From Baffinella frigidus (Eukaryota > Cryptophyceae > Cryptomonadales > Baffinellaceae): a stretch of 13,337 bases of DNA. The DNA lies in contig MU647602.1 of the NCBI GenBank assembly GCA_026770585.1, forward strand, positions 18,194 to 31,530, given 5' to 3'. This document shows, one piece after another, positions 1-6,989 of the stretch. A program made the translations under genes and the position numbers. Below the pieces are notes generated by a model. The model ran no database searches and was not told where the DNA came from. It worked only from the letters and a program-made list of their open reading frames with translations. The number at the start of each line of letters is the position of its first letter. The stretch's first letter is position 1.

Positions 1-26
1 GGGGGGGGGGGGGGGGGGGGGGGGGG
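1..26. repeat. Homopolymer G run at the contig edge
   Basis: The first 26 bases are all G. Together with the (AT)n at the other end, this suggests the assembled sequence stops in simple sequence. It may be partly a sequencing or assembly artefact. Confidence 0.95.
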
Positions 27-127
27 CAGGCACCCTCTAGACGGTTCTGCCGGAGTCTTTTTTCGGAACGGTCTGGTGTCCGGCTATGGCGGGATTTGCA
101 TGAAGCCTGAAGGTCCTTACGGTTGGT

Positions 128-292
128 TCTCTCTCTGCCCCCCTATATCTCCCCCCCTCTCTCTCCCCCTCTCTCCCTCTCTCTCTCCATCTCTTTCCCT
201 CTCTCTCTCTCTCCCGGGGCTGAAGCAACTCTCTCTCTCTCTCTTTCTCCCTCCCTCTCTCTTTCTCTCTCTCTATCCCTCCCTCTCCCTCT
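128..292. repeat. (CT)n-rich polypyrimidine tract
   Basis: This stretch is almost pure C/T on the plus strand, with many CTCTCT runs broken by CCC and TTT and by a short mixed-sequence break near 213-228. Open frames across it are Leu/Ser/Pro-rich in one direction and Arg/Glu-rich in the other. That is what a CT repeat gives in any frame, so they are not taken as genes. Confidence 0.95.
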
Positions 293-336
293 GGGAGGGC
301 GCTCGCACCCGGAGCAGCCTGTGAAGAGAGCGCTCC

Positions 337-561
337 ACCTGTCAACGTCCCGAGGCTATCAGCCACACTCCCGACAACTCACAGTCTGTCCTCTCTCATG
401 AGCCTTGCTAGCGCGTGCAAGGCTACCCAACAACTGAGATCTTCAGCCACAACCCAACAACTGACAGTCACGTGACCCAACAACTGACAGTCACGACGCC
501 ACAACCCACCTGCCAACGTTCCGAGGCCATCAGCCACACTCCCAAGAGCTGACAGTCTGTC
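337..561. repeat. Nested direct repeats (~54 bp and 23 bp)
   Basis: A ~54-bp segment at 337-390, with the core CAGCCACACTCCC, recurs at 508-561, offset 171 bp. Between the copies, the 23-bp unit beginning CCCAACAACTGACAGTCACG occurs twice in tandem at 453-475 and 476-498, with a partial earlier copy at about 426-438. No protein is recognised. This is a small locally duplicated block. Confidence 0.85.
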
Positions 562-606
562 GCCCGTCCTCTTGTCTCGCACACCCAGCTCCCGTCCTCC
601 CGAGAT

Positions 607-961
607 AGCAAGAGACCAGAAGGGTTCCAAGCGTGCCGGCAAGCAGTCTGAAGCGGCGTATGAAGAGACATGTGTCTGGTCATCTCCCCTTTCTACAAGA
701 GAGCTACCCTTGCGTGCGTCCTGCAGGAAACCAGTGGCTCGAGATGTTGGAAATCAATAAATCCTAAAGGTGCTCGTTGTCTCTGGCACGCCAGCGACCA
801 GAGACCAGAAGGGTTTCAAGAGTGTGTCAGGGTCTGAAGCGGAATATGATGAGACATGTGTCTGGCCATATGTCCTTTCTACATACGAGCTACCCGTTCG
901 TTCACCCTGCAGCAAATCCGTGACTCGAGATGTTGGGAATCGATAAATCCTCAAGGTCCTC
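607..961. repeat. Two tandem ~187-bp units
   Basis: The segment 607-775 is repeated at 796-961, offset 186-189 bp. Both copies contain AGAGACCAGAAGGGTT, a GAGACATGTGTCTGG block, a CTTTCTACA block, CTGCAG (721-726 and 907-912) and an end resembling GATGTTGGGAATC-ATAAATCCT-AAGGT. The end resembles the 3' part of the ~0.5-kb units at 5.9-7.4 kb, where CTGCAG is followed by ATGTTGGGA and CCTAAAGG. The units may therefore be decayed relatives, which is an inference. No convincing coding region is seen. Confidence 0.85.
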
Positions 962-1053
962 AAGGTTGGGAATCAATCAATCAGTAAGGTCGTCAAGGAG
1001 GCGCGCGCGGGGCAGACCAGAAGCCTCCTCCTCCCGCAGAGCCGGGGACGACT

Positions 1054-1094
1054 GAGAAAGAGAGAGGGAGAGAGAGAGAGAGAGAGGGAGAGAA

Positions 1095-1125
<31 letters not shown>

Positions 1126-1153
1126 CAGAGAAAGAGAGAAAGAGAGAGAAAAA
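1054..1153. repeat. (GA)n purine tract with a short (GACA)n
   Basis: This is a purine-rich plus strand of AGAG and GGGAGA runs, with a (GACA/ACAG) block near 1111-1130. It can base-pair with the CT-rich tract at 1248-1417. Confidence 0.95.
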
Positions 1154-1247
1154 GTGTTGCGTCGGCGTGTGGAGACTCCGGGGAAGGTAGCGCGAGGTGG
1201 GGGGGTTGAGGTGCGAGAGCGGCGGGAGGCGGGGTGGGGGAGGCGGG

Positions 1248-1417
1248 CTCTCTCTCTCTCGCTCGCTCTCGCGCTCGCTCTCGCCCCCCCTCTCTTTTTA
1301 TCTCTCTTGCTCTCTCTCGCGCTCTCTCTCGCTCTCTCTCCCTCTCTCCCGCTCTCCCTCCCTCTCTCTCTCCCTCCCTCCCTTCCTCTCTCTCCCTCCC
1401 TCTCTTTCTCCCTTTCT
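1248..1417. repeat. (CT)n pyrimidine tract with CTCG interruptions
   Basis: This is a long CTCTCT/CTCG/CCCTCC tract about 95 bp downstream of the GA tract, so the two form an imperfect inverted pair. Minus-strand frames of 208 and 228 codons across both tracts (973-1659) owe their openness to the repeat and are not called as genes. Confidence 0.95.
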
Positions 1418-1780
1418 GGGGTTTGGGGAGACCATGAGCCTCCTCCCCCGGAGGTATCAGGGGGCGTGTCCTTGATTCTCCGGAACACTTCGATACCGTC
1501 CTTGTACCTGCCGAGACCGGGCTCACTTTCACGCCAAAGTTGACGGGTGCGTGCCACACACCGAGAATGGCACCTTGCGGATGCGCTATCAACTCGGAAC
1601 ACCTTGTACCTACCCGCACCCTTTCTGTCAGGTCGAGGGATATCTGGGTGTAGGACCATATCTAGGCCTACTGTACAGGGATATCTGGGTTACAAGGGAC
1701 CCAGAACTTAAGAACCCGCACCGGAGTTGGGTCTGTGTGGTCCTAATTTTGTACTAGATAGTTGTCTCAATCTCTCGTCG
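1418..1780. other. Stretch without a recognised gene; small repeats
   Basis: No gene is recognised here. The segment 1480-1518 (GGAACACTT ... CCTTGTACCTGCC) is partly repeated at 1595-1619 (GGAACACCTTGTACCTACCC), apparently with an internal deletion. AGGGATATCTGGGT-like words occur near 1636-1650 and 1677-1691. Confidence 0.5.
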
Positions 1781-1870
1781 CTCCCTAATTAGCGGTTTCA
1801 TTTCATTAGGAGGCCTGATTAAATTTACTATGCCCTAACTAATTTCTCCTGCTCCACCTCATATTGAAAA
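1781..1870 (+). repeat. Left arm of a long-distance inverted repeat
   Basis: This ~90-bp AT-richer segment contains ATTAGGAGGCCT, TTTACTATGC and AATTTCTCCT, and ends in ATTGAAAA. It matches the reverse complement of 12843-12931 at about three quarters identity by eye. The two arms lie about 11 kb apart in opposite orientation. They could be two decayed copies of one dispersed element. Confidence 0.8.
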
Positions 1871-1930
1871 GGAAGTGATTCAGTCATCTTCCGAGATGTA
1901 CTTAGTGCGGGAGTCAGGTGTGACGATGCT

Positions 1931-2044
1931 CAATCCTACCCTCCTACCCGCACTATCCACGCTTTGGCGAGACGCAATCAGACTGAGGCCGCGCTAGACA
2001 GTGAGGGGGGCAGCGTGGATAGTGGGGGTAGGAGGGTGGGATTG
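1931..2044. repeat. Inverted repeat with 33-bp arms
   Basis: 1931-1963 (starting CAATCCTACCCTCC) is the reverse complement of 2012-2044 (ending GGGTGGGATTG) with two mismatches in 33. The spacer is 48 bp. No coding potential is seen. It fits a foldback element or MITE remnant, and the right arm runs into the dispersed word TTGGGAACTCCGA. Confidence 0.9.
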
Positions 2045-2088
2045 GGAACTCCGACCACGACACTAACACCAGGTTCTATCAAAGGAAG

Positions 2089-2314
2089 GGGGCCAGATTC
2101 GATATTGAAGACTCGGTCCATCAAACACCCTTTTTAAAACACGGGGAGCTGTACAAATGAGGCAGTGTGAAGTAATTTTATATGTTTGGTCACGTGCCTC
2201 CCCGCTTTTCGGGGAGACACGTGACCAACTCCGTACAAACGCCTACAATCAATATTTAAAAAGAGTGCTTGGGTAGCCTCGTGTAGGTGGGGCCAGACTC
2301 GATATCGAAGACTC
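2089..2314. mobile_element. Foldback element, TGGTCACGTG core, copy 1
   Basis: An imperfect palindrome of roughly 170 bp is centred on a hairpin at 2187-2228. Its arms are TTGGTCACGTG and CACGTGACCAA, and inside them CTCCCC pairs with GGGGAG around a CGCTTTTC-type loop. The outer parts also pair: a CACCCTTTTTAAA word on the left against the TTTAAAAAGAGTG word on the right. It is bracketed by 26-bp direct repeats at 2089-2114 and 2289-2314 (GGGGCCAGA-TCGATAT-GAAGACTC, two differences). A second copy lies at 12299-12511. There is no open reading frame, so if mobile it is non-autonomous. The 26-bp repeat is long for a target-site duplication and may be an older duplication. Confidence 0.75.
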
Positions 2315-2373
2315 TCCCAGAATCGGAGAATATCCCATGCCCGTCTGGCACGTCATTCCTCCACCCTGCTTTC

Positions 2374-3213
2374 GCGTTTGGGGTTTAGAGTTTGGGGTTT
2401 AGGGTTGAGGGTTTCGGGGTTCGGGGTGTGGGTGTAGGGTTTAGGGTTTAGGGTTTGGGGTTTAGGGTTTAGGGTTTCAGGTTTTGGGTGTAGGGTTTAG
2501 GGTTCAGGGTTCAGGGTTTGAGGTTTAGGGTTTAGGGTTTCGGGGGGTGGGTGTAGGGTTCAGGGTTTAGGGTTGGGGGTTTAGGGTTTAGGGTTTAGGG
2601 TTTCGGGTTTTGGGTGTAGGGTGTAGGGTTCAGGGTGTAGGGTTTGTGGTTTGGGGTGTAGGGTGTAGGGTTTAGGGTTTAGGGTTTAGGGTTTGGGGTT
2701 GAGGGTTGAGGGTTTAGGGTTTAGGGTTGAGGGTTTCAGGTTTAGGTTTTCGGGTTCAGGGTTTTGGGTTTAGGGTTTAGGGTTTAGGGTCAAAGGTCCA
2801 GGGTTTCGGGTTCAGGGTCTAGCCTCCAGAGTAGCAGTTTCCGGAGCGGTATGTGAAGGTTCCCTGGTTTCGGGTTTTAGGGTTGAGAGTTTAGGGATTA
2901 GGGTGTAGGGTTTGGTGTTGAGTGTTCAGGGTTTAGGGTTTAGGGTTAAGGGTTCAGGGATTAGGGTTGAGGGTTTAGGCCTGGCCGTGCATGCAATCCC
3001 CCGACCAGTCTCCTGGTTTAGGGTTTAGGGTTTAGGGTTTAGGGTTTAGGGTTTAGGGTTTAGGGTTGAGGGTTTTAGGGTTTAGGTTTGAGGGTTTAGG
3101 GTTTAGGTTTTAGGGTTGAGGGTTTACCTGAGTAGGACCCCCCGCTTTCGTACGTGTACGTCCCCTGTTTTAGGGTTTATGTTTTAGGGTTCAGGGTTTA
3201 GGGTTTGGGGTTC
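2374..3213 (+). repeat. Degenerate TTTAGGG telomere-like array
   Basis: About 840 bp of 7-mer repeat has its G-rich strand on plus. TTTAGGG is the main unit, mixed with TTGAGGG, TTCAGGG, TGTAGGG, TTTGGGG and TTTCGGG variants. The cleanest run is seven near-perfect TTTAGGG units around 3017-3066. Three non-telomeric islands interrupt it, at about 2819-2868, 2979-3015 and 3126-3170. The degeneracy and internal position indicate an interstitial or subtelomeric array rather than a chromosome end. Confidence 0.95.
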
Positions 3214-3390
3214 ACTGCCACCAGCACCACCTCCCTCGCTTCAGCACTGCCTCGCCAGCAGTGGCCAGTACGTTACCGGAACGAACCCGACAAGTCCGAT
3301 AACAGAAGTTGTCGGGCGCCTGCCGATAAGTCCCATAACTCATGTGCCGATGAACCAACCCTAGGCAGGCGCTACAAGCTGCTGCTGGAC

Positions 3391-3486
3391 GGCGAGGGAT
3401 GTGGTACGGGTGTCTAGCAATCTGGTGTTAGACTGCTCTGGGTCTGGCGCCAGAGGCAGATAGACTCCCGCTCCACATCCCTCGCC
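3391..3486. repeat. Inverted repeat with ~27-bp arms
   Basis: GGCGAGGGATGTGG at 3391-3404 is perfectly complementary to 3473-3486, and pairing continues inward (GGTACGGGTGTCTA against TAGACTCCCGCTCC) to give arms 3391-3417 and 3460-3486. The loop contains the 12-bp palindrome TCTGGCGCCAGA. It falls in an otherwise non-coding stretch. Confidence 0.85.
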
Positions 3487-3510
3487 ACACAGCGGGCTTC
3501 GAAGGGATTT

Positions 3511-3529
3511 TCGGGCTCTGAGAGCCCGA
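3511..3529. repeat. Short perfect hairpin
   Basis: TCGGGCTC, a 3-base TGA loop and GAGCCCGA give an 8-bp GC-rich stem. It sits between two larger foldbacks. The following 3548-3595 (TAGGAACCCCCTCTA ... GTCTACCGTAGGG) resembles part of the CTGAAAACCGG foldback family, compare 9908-9942. Confidence 0.7.
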
Positions 3530-3795
3530 GTTTTCGTTACCTGATCCGTAGGAACCCCCTCTATCTCCTTACGGGGTGTCTACCGTAGGGTCCTGGGTCT
3601 TATCGCTTAGAGTTTATTTGAAACCCCTGGGAAGTCCGCAGTCTGGCGAAAGAACCACATCCATCGCTTCAGAAATCCCGTTGGCAGGCCTGCTGGAAAC
3701 CTGCAACCTGCGCGTGCTGGCGTAGTTTATCATGTTGGTGCACGTCGGCTTCACGCTACGGGGGGAGGTAGGCCGAGACACGGGGCTCTAGCCTT

Positions 3796-3829
3796 GACCA
3801 CGCCTTGACCACGTGGTCAAGGCGTGGTC
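3796..3829. repeat. Perfect 34-bp palindrome
   Basis: GACCACGCCTTGACCAC is followed directly by its exact reverse complement, with no spacer. The words GCCTTGACCACG (3791-3802) and GGCCTTGACCACG (3923-3935) recur nearby, so the palindrome was probably built from a short local repeat. It could extrude as a cruciform and lies immediately upstream of a foldback copy that starts at 3833. Confidence 0.95.
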
Positions 3830-3832
3830 GTC

Positions 3833-3920
3833 CTGAAAACCGGATAGTTGAGCCTACGGTATTGCCTACCGTAGGCCATAGGGGCCTAGGGGGGGTCCTA
3901 CGAAATATTAGGTCCTAGGA
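3833..3920 (+). mobile_element. CTGAAAACCGG foldback family, half copy
   Basis: This starts with the family terminus CTGAAAACCGG and continues through TAGTTGAGCCTACGG, a small TACGGTA-TTGCC-TACCGTA hairpin, and a CTAGGGGGGGTCCTACG block, stopping at GGTCCTAGGA. It is the reverse complement of 4069-4157 with about five mismatches in ~90. It appears to be one half of the full 140-bp element seen at 9837-9976. Confidence 0.85.
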
Positions 3921-4039
3921 TGTGGCCTTGACCACGTCCATCGCTTCAGAACGGGAGGCCAAGCAAGGTGCTGACCAGCGCCATGTTGACTCGCGGGCTC
4001 CTCCTGGGTGCTCACCGCACACACGGTCAGTTCGGCACC

Positions 4040-4157
4040 ACGGTATTGCCTACCGTAGGCCGTAGGGCTCCTAGGACCTCATGTTTCGTAGGACCCCCCC
4101 TAGGCCCCTATGGCCTACGGTAGGCAATACCGTAGGCTCAACTACCCGGTCTTCAGA
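4040..4157. mobile_element. CTGAAAACCGG foldback family, second copy
   Basis: Arms beginning ACGGTATTGCCTACCGTAGG (4040-4059) pair with CCTACGGTAGGCAATACCGT (4115-4134), and the right side runs on to a family terminus CCGGTCTTCAG. The left terminus is missing. The flanks carry a ~20-bp direct repeat, ACACGGTCAGTTCGGCACCA at 4021-4040 and ACACGGTGAGTTCGGCAGCA at 4172-4191 (18 of 20). This repeat is not exactly at the element boundaries, so its origin is uncertain. Confidence 0.8.
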
Positions 4158-4196
4158 ACGTTAGCCTATGAACACGGTGAGTTCGGCAGCAAGCTC

Positions 4197-4289
4197 TAGC
4201 GCTGCCTCAGTTTTGTTCTGCCTCGTCCTAAAGGCTTTCGATTCGCCCGTTTGTACTGGATTTCTGCTCTTAGAACTGAGGCAGAGCTA
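4197..4289. repeat. Inverted repeat, CTGCCTCAGTT arms
   Basis: TAGCGCTGCCTCAGTT at 4197-4212 pairs with AACTGAGGCAGAGCTA at 4274-4289 (14 of 16) around a 61-bp spacer. No gene is recognised. Confidence 0.75.
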
Positions 4290-4451
4290 GACGCTGGGGG
4301 CGCGCTACGCCCCAAGCCGCCTGCCACGCCAGAGGACTCGAAACTGGGGAAATCCCTTGAGTACTTTCGTCAACAACGTCAGATCTGACGTGGATAAGGC
4401 GTCGGTTTCCCTCGAGCCCTCCGGCGTGGAGCCGTGCCTTACGCTTCCCAG

Positions 4452-4572
4452 CCCTGCCTCGGTTGATCTGGGCTCCTCATCAAATACATTGAGACAGGAC
4501 TCCGTACAAACGCTCCAGTACAAAGAGCATCTAAATGTATTTAATGAGGAGCCCAGATTAGCTGAGACAGGG
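4452..4572. repeat. Inverted repeat with 39-bp arms
   Basis: 4452-4490 (core ATCTGGGCTCCTCAT) pairs with 4534-4572 (core ATGAGGAGCCCAGAT), with a few mismatches. The loop contains CTCCGTACAAACGC, which also occurs in the right arm of the foldback at about 2229-2242. The repeat lies downstream of the last recognised MORN exon on the minus strand, probably in its next intron or in a broken 3' region. Confidence 0.85.
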
Positions 4573-4622
4573 ATAGCATTCGTGGCCCTTCGCGTCGGGT
4601 CCTCAGGTCGAGGGGGGGAAAC

Positions 4623-5310
4623 CTTGCCATAGCGCTTCCCATTTTCAAAGGACCCGTGGAACGCATCTCCATTCGGATACACGTATCGTCCAATCCCGTG
4701 TCTTTTCCCATCCTGCGAATGGTTCGTTCGTTGAGGATGAGAAGAAGACCAAGAAGACAGCGCCCACAAGCTTCACGGAAATCCGCAGGAGGAGCCAGCA
4801 GCCACTTAGCAGCGACCGAGGACCGTTTCACCTTGAATTCAAGGTAAAATCCCGGTTAGGTTCCAGGGCAATGGATAAGATTCCAGTACAAATCGTTTAG
4901 ATGGACTGTATCCGTGAAGCCCTCGGTGGCTGCTTAGTGGACGGGCTGCAGAGTCCTCTGCCGGTGAGCACCACGGTAAGCACCAGTAAGCTCCTCTACC
5001 TCTCTCTTTAGAGAGGTCCTCGCCCGATCTAAGCAATAATGTGGACTGCCACGCGGGGGGTGGAGGCGAAATCAAGACGACGGCGAGAGCACGGGGGGGA
5101 GGGGCGCGTGCCTTGTTTTGGCCGCCCGTGTACGTTCCCCCGTCACTGTACGTCAGCGTCACCTGCCGATTGGGGAACCACGTTGGGGTCCAGAGGCGTT
5201 GCGAAAGGGTGATTTGGAACGGGGTGGCTGCAGAGTGTGGCAGGCGCCGAGCGTACCTGGCTGACCCCGTCGTGGTCCGACACACCAGCCTCGGCCATTT
5301 TGGCCATCAT
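4623..5310 (-). CDS. MORN-repeat protein, 5' end, three small exons (partial)
   Basis: MORN repeats are short beta-hairpin units, roughly YxGxxxxGxxxGxG, found in scaffold and lipid-associated proteins such as junctophilins, PIP kinases and protist MORN1. Exon 1 (5310-5257, ATG at 5310, 18 codons) ends CAG|GTACGC. Exon 2 (5162-5112, 17 codons) follows CGGCAG| and encodes TYSDGGTYTGG. Exon 3 (4712-4623, 30 codons) follows TTCGCAG| and encodes GIGRYVYPNGDAFHGSF and FENGKRYGK, ending AAG|GTTTCC. All junctions are phase 0, so the exons join in one frame of 65 residues with about two MORN units. No GT follows exon 2; AAG|GC suggests a GC-AG intron. No further MORN exon is recognisable below 4623, and the first possible acceptor (near 4351) leads to a stop after 12 non-MORN codons. 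A CCAAT word lies about 32-36 bp upstream of the ATG. The substrate and partners cannot be told, and the gene may be truncated. Confidence 0.65.
4802..4940. mobile_element. MITE-like element, copy 1, in MORN intron 2
   Basis: This 139-bp element has 20-bp terminal inverted repeats: CCACTTAGCAGCGACCGAGG at 4802-4821 and the complement of CCACTAAGCAGCCACCGAGG at 4921-4940 (18 of 20 match). It encodes nothing; the internal ATTCCAGTACAAATCGT and CCAGGGCAATGG words recur in the second copy at 7979-8130. It lies wholly inside the inferred intron between MORN exons 2 and 3 (5111-4713), so splicing would remove it. No clear target-site duplication is visible. Confidence 0.85.
4998..5017. repeat. Small perfect hairpin in MORN intron 2
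   Basis: ACCTCTCT and AGAGAGGT form an 8-bp stem around a CTTT loop. It has no known role and may be incidental. Confidence 0.6.
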
Positions 5311-5590
5311 GCGCCGGCAGCCGCCTCAGCTCGAACCGAAAATTGGATGGGGCGCTTCTTGAAATAATGCCTGAAGTGTACGAGCCCAGCGACAGACCCC
5401 AACCAAGCAGGGCAGGGGACGAAGCAGGCTGCCGCAGACCAGCCGCGGCTGCTCTGTCAGCAGAAGCTCTCGCAAGGCACGCAACAGCCCCCCTTCTTTG
5501 CGAACCCAAACTCCTCTGCCCGAGTTTGGGAAGCGTCGAGCCCTCAACACTTTTCTGGGATCTGAAGCAGACCAAATCCTGGATGGCAAT
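5311..5590. other. Upstream flank of the MORN gene; no gene recognised
   Basis: Overlapping open frames on both strands here (for example 5343-5624 plus) show no recognisable domain. The segment 5551-5579, TTTCTGGGATCTGAAGC followed by AGACCAAATC, resembles 7864-7892, a sign of shared repeat content. This is the likely 5' flank and promoter region of the minus-strand MORN gene, but no definite promoter element is seen beyond a possible CCAAT word. Confidence 0.4.
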
Positions 5591-5599
5591 TCTCCGGAT

Positions 5600-5708
5600 C
5601 AACGAAATCAACACTAAACACTAAACACTAACTGAAGCGTGTGGGTAGGCATTGCCGCGAGTGGGTGAGCTCTAACGCGTGTGGATTGGCTTTGACGCGT
5701 GTGACTTG
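5600..5708. repeat. Short GCGTGTGG-type tandem repeats
   Basis: ACACTAA occurs several times in tandem at 5610-5630. It is followed by about four divergent ~20-24-bp units built on GCGTGTGG and TCTAACGCGTGTG, leading directly into the C-strand telomere-like block. Confidence 0.7.
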
Positions 5709-5780
5709 CCCCTAACCCCTAACCCCTACCCCCTAACACCTAACACCTAACACCTAACCCCTAACCCCTAACCCCCTAAC
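5709..5780 (-). repeat. Telomere-like block, C strand on plus
   Basis: A run of CCCCTAA and CACCTAA units has the G-rich strand on minus, opposite to the array at 2374-3213. It is followed at 5786-5810 by GCGTGAACGCTAATGCGGGTG, a module that also follows the second C-strand block near 6887-6913. Confidence 0.9.
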
Positions 5781-5929
5781 GTCACGCGTGAACGCTAATG
5801 CGGGTGGGCACTATAATGAGTCGGTGTTTGACAGTGCTAACGGGATTTTCAAAATCCCCGATCTCCTCCCCCCACTGTGTAACCTGGGGGAAACCCTTAC
5901 ACATCCAACTTTCTCACTCTCTCGCTCGC

Positions 5930-6297
5930 TGACTTCCGTACATTGGGGGAAACCTCTACATGCGTTTGGTTTGACATCTGTCTCATCTCACACCCACACA
6001 CAACCCCTCTCACCTTGTGGGGTATTCGTGATTGAAGCTCTTAAACTTCAACCATGGGATACCATGAGCCTCAGAACCGGCTGACTTGGGTTCGGTGCGT
6101 GTAAGTGAGCATGGGAGCGGTATCGCATACCTTCACCCACCCCAAGAGAGCCACCCTGTATCCCCTCTTCACGAGCCTCTGCACTGGAGAGCTACACGCG
6201 ATCCGAAAGCAAAAATGCTTTCCCTGCAGTCCTTTCTACGGAAGGGCGTGGCGTTGGGCTATGTTGGGAGCATTTAAAACCTAAAGGACCTAAAGGA
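5930..6297 (+). repeat. ~0.5-kb repeat unit, copy 1
   Basis: This is the first of three direct copies. Landmarks are CCGTACATTG-GGGAAA, GGGGTATTCGTGATTGAAG at 6019, a TTGAAG/CTTCAA hairpin, ACCATGGGATACC, TTCGGTGCGTGTAAGTGAGC, CACTGGAGAGCTA, GATCCGAAAGC, CCTGCAG and GGGCTATGTTGGG, ending AAACCTAAAGG. GTAAGTGAG at 6101 and CCCTGCAG at 6222-6229 look like an intron's ends (129 nt). Joining 6054-6100 to 6230-6284 gives a 33-codon frame starting MGYHEPQNRLTWVRC. The alternative unspliced frame at 6086-6277 begins with TTG and reads through because 129 is divisible by 3. No homologue is recognised for either frame. Confidence 0.9.
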
Positions 6298-6423
6298 CGG
6301 GTCTCCGACATATCGGACTGTGTTTCTTTGTGTTGTTCGTGCGTCTTGTTTTTTGTTTTCGCTTTACCAATATCTGGACGGAATGTTGTTGTTTTTGACG
6401 CTTGAACTGTCCTTCACGTTTTT

Positions 6424-6808
6424 GACGTCCGTACATTGAGGGAAAACCCTACTCAACCACATTGCTCTCCTTTCGTCTTTGGTGTCTAACTGACTTCGCC
6501 TCATACCCCCACACAACCCCTCTCACCTTGTGGGGTATTCGTGATTGAAGCTCTTAAACTTCAACCATGGGATACCATGAGCCTCAGAACCGGCTGACTT
6601 GGGTTCGGTGCGTGTAAGTGAGCGATCCTGTTTTGGATACCTTCACCCACCCCAACAGAACCACCCTGCATCCCCTCTTCACGAGCCTCTGCACTGGAGA
6701 GCTAAACGCGATCCGAAAGCAAAAATGCTTTCCCTGCAGTCCTTTCTACGGAAGGGCGTTTCGTTGGGCTATGTTGGGCGAAATTAAAACCTAAAGGACC
6801 TAAAGGAT
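6424..6808 (+). repeat. ~0.5-kb repeat unit, copy 2
   Basis: This is very similar to copy 1 (landmark offset 513 bp). The first mini-exon (6567-6613) is identical to that of copy 1. The intron-like segment 6614-6739 is 126 nt, three shorter. The second mini-exon (6740-6794) has a few mostly amino-acid-changing differences and stops at the same TAA. The reading frame is kept, but the substitutions are not biased to silent sites, so selection for a protein is not shown. Confidence 0.9.
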
Positions 6809-6811
6809 ATA

Positions 6812-6872
6812 TTTATTCGCGTCCCCTATTTATTCGCGTCCCGTAAATACAATATATTGTTGGGAACTCCGA
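6812..6872 (+). repeat. TATTTATTCGCGTCCC doublet and TTGGGAACTCCGA end
   Basis: TATTTATTCGCGTCCC occurs twice in tandem, followed by AATACAATATATTGTTGGGAACTCCGAAC. The second word is found in reverse at 7475-7500 and 7750-7780 and in short form near 2043, so it marks the end of a dispersed repeat. Confidence 0.75.
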
Positions 6873-6886
6873 ACCTTTTGGTCCAC

Positions 6887-6950
6887 TCTAAACCCTAAAC
6901 CCTCAACCCTAAAGGAGTGCTGTTGCGCGTGAATGCTAATGCGGGTGAGC
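6887..6950 (-). repeat. Second C-strand telomere-like block plus module
   Basis: CTAAACCCTAAACCCTCAAC units at 6887-6913 are followed by GCGCGTGAATGCTAATGCGGGTG, matching 5786-5810 after the first C-strand block. The pairing of telomere-like block and module before repeat copies 1 and 3 shows that they were duplicated together. Confidence 0.85.
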
Positions 6951-6989
6951 TGTTGCGGTGCTAACGCGGGTGGGTGCTAACGCTTGCTT

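Noticed and set aside
973-1659. Minus-strand open frames of 208-228 codons
   Set aside because: They are open because they cross GA/CT microsatellites; the predicted proteins are Arg/Glu/Ser runs with no domain.
4305-4351. Possible terminal MORN exon after TTCCCCAG
   Set aside because: It joins in phase to exon 3 but gives only 12 codons without MORN residues before a stop; a chance acceptor is equally likely.
5289-5311. GCCATTTTGGC match to the dinoflagellate spliced-leader core
   Set aside because: It is only an 11-base near-palindrome lying within MORN exon 1 on the opposite strand. The rest of the leader does not match and there is no donor after it.
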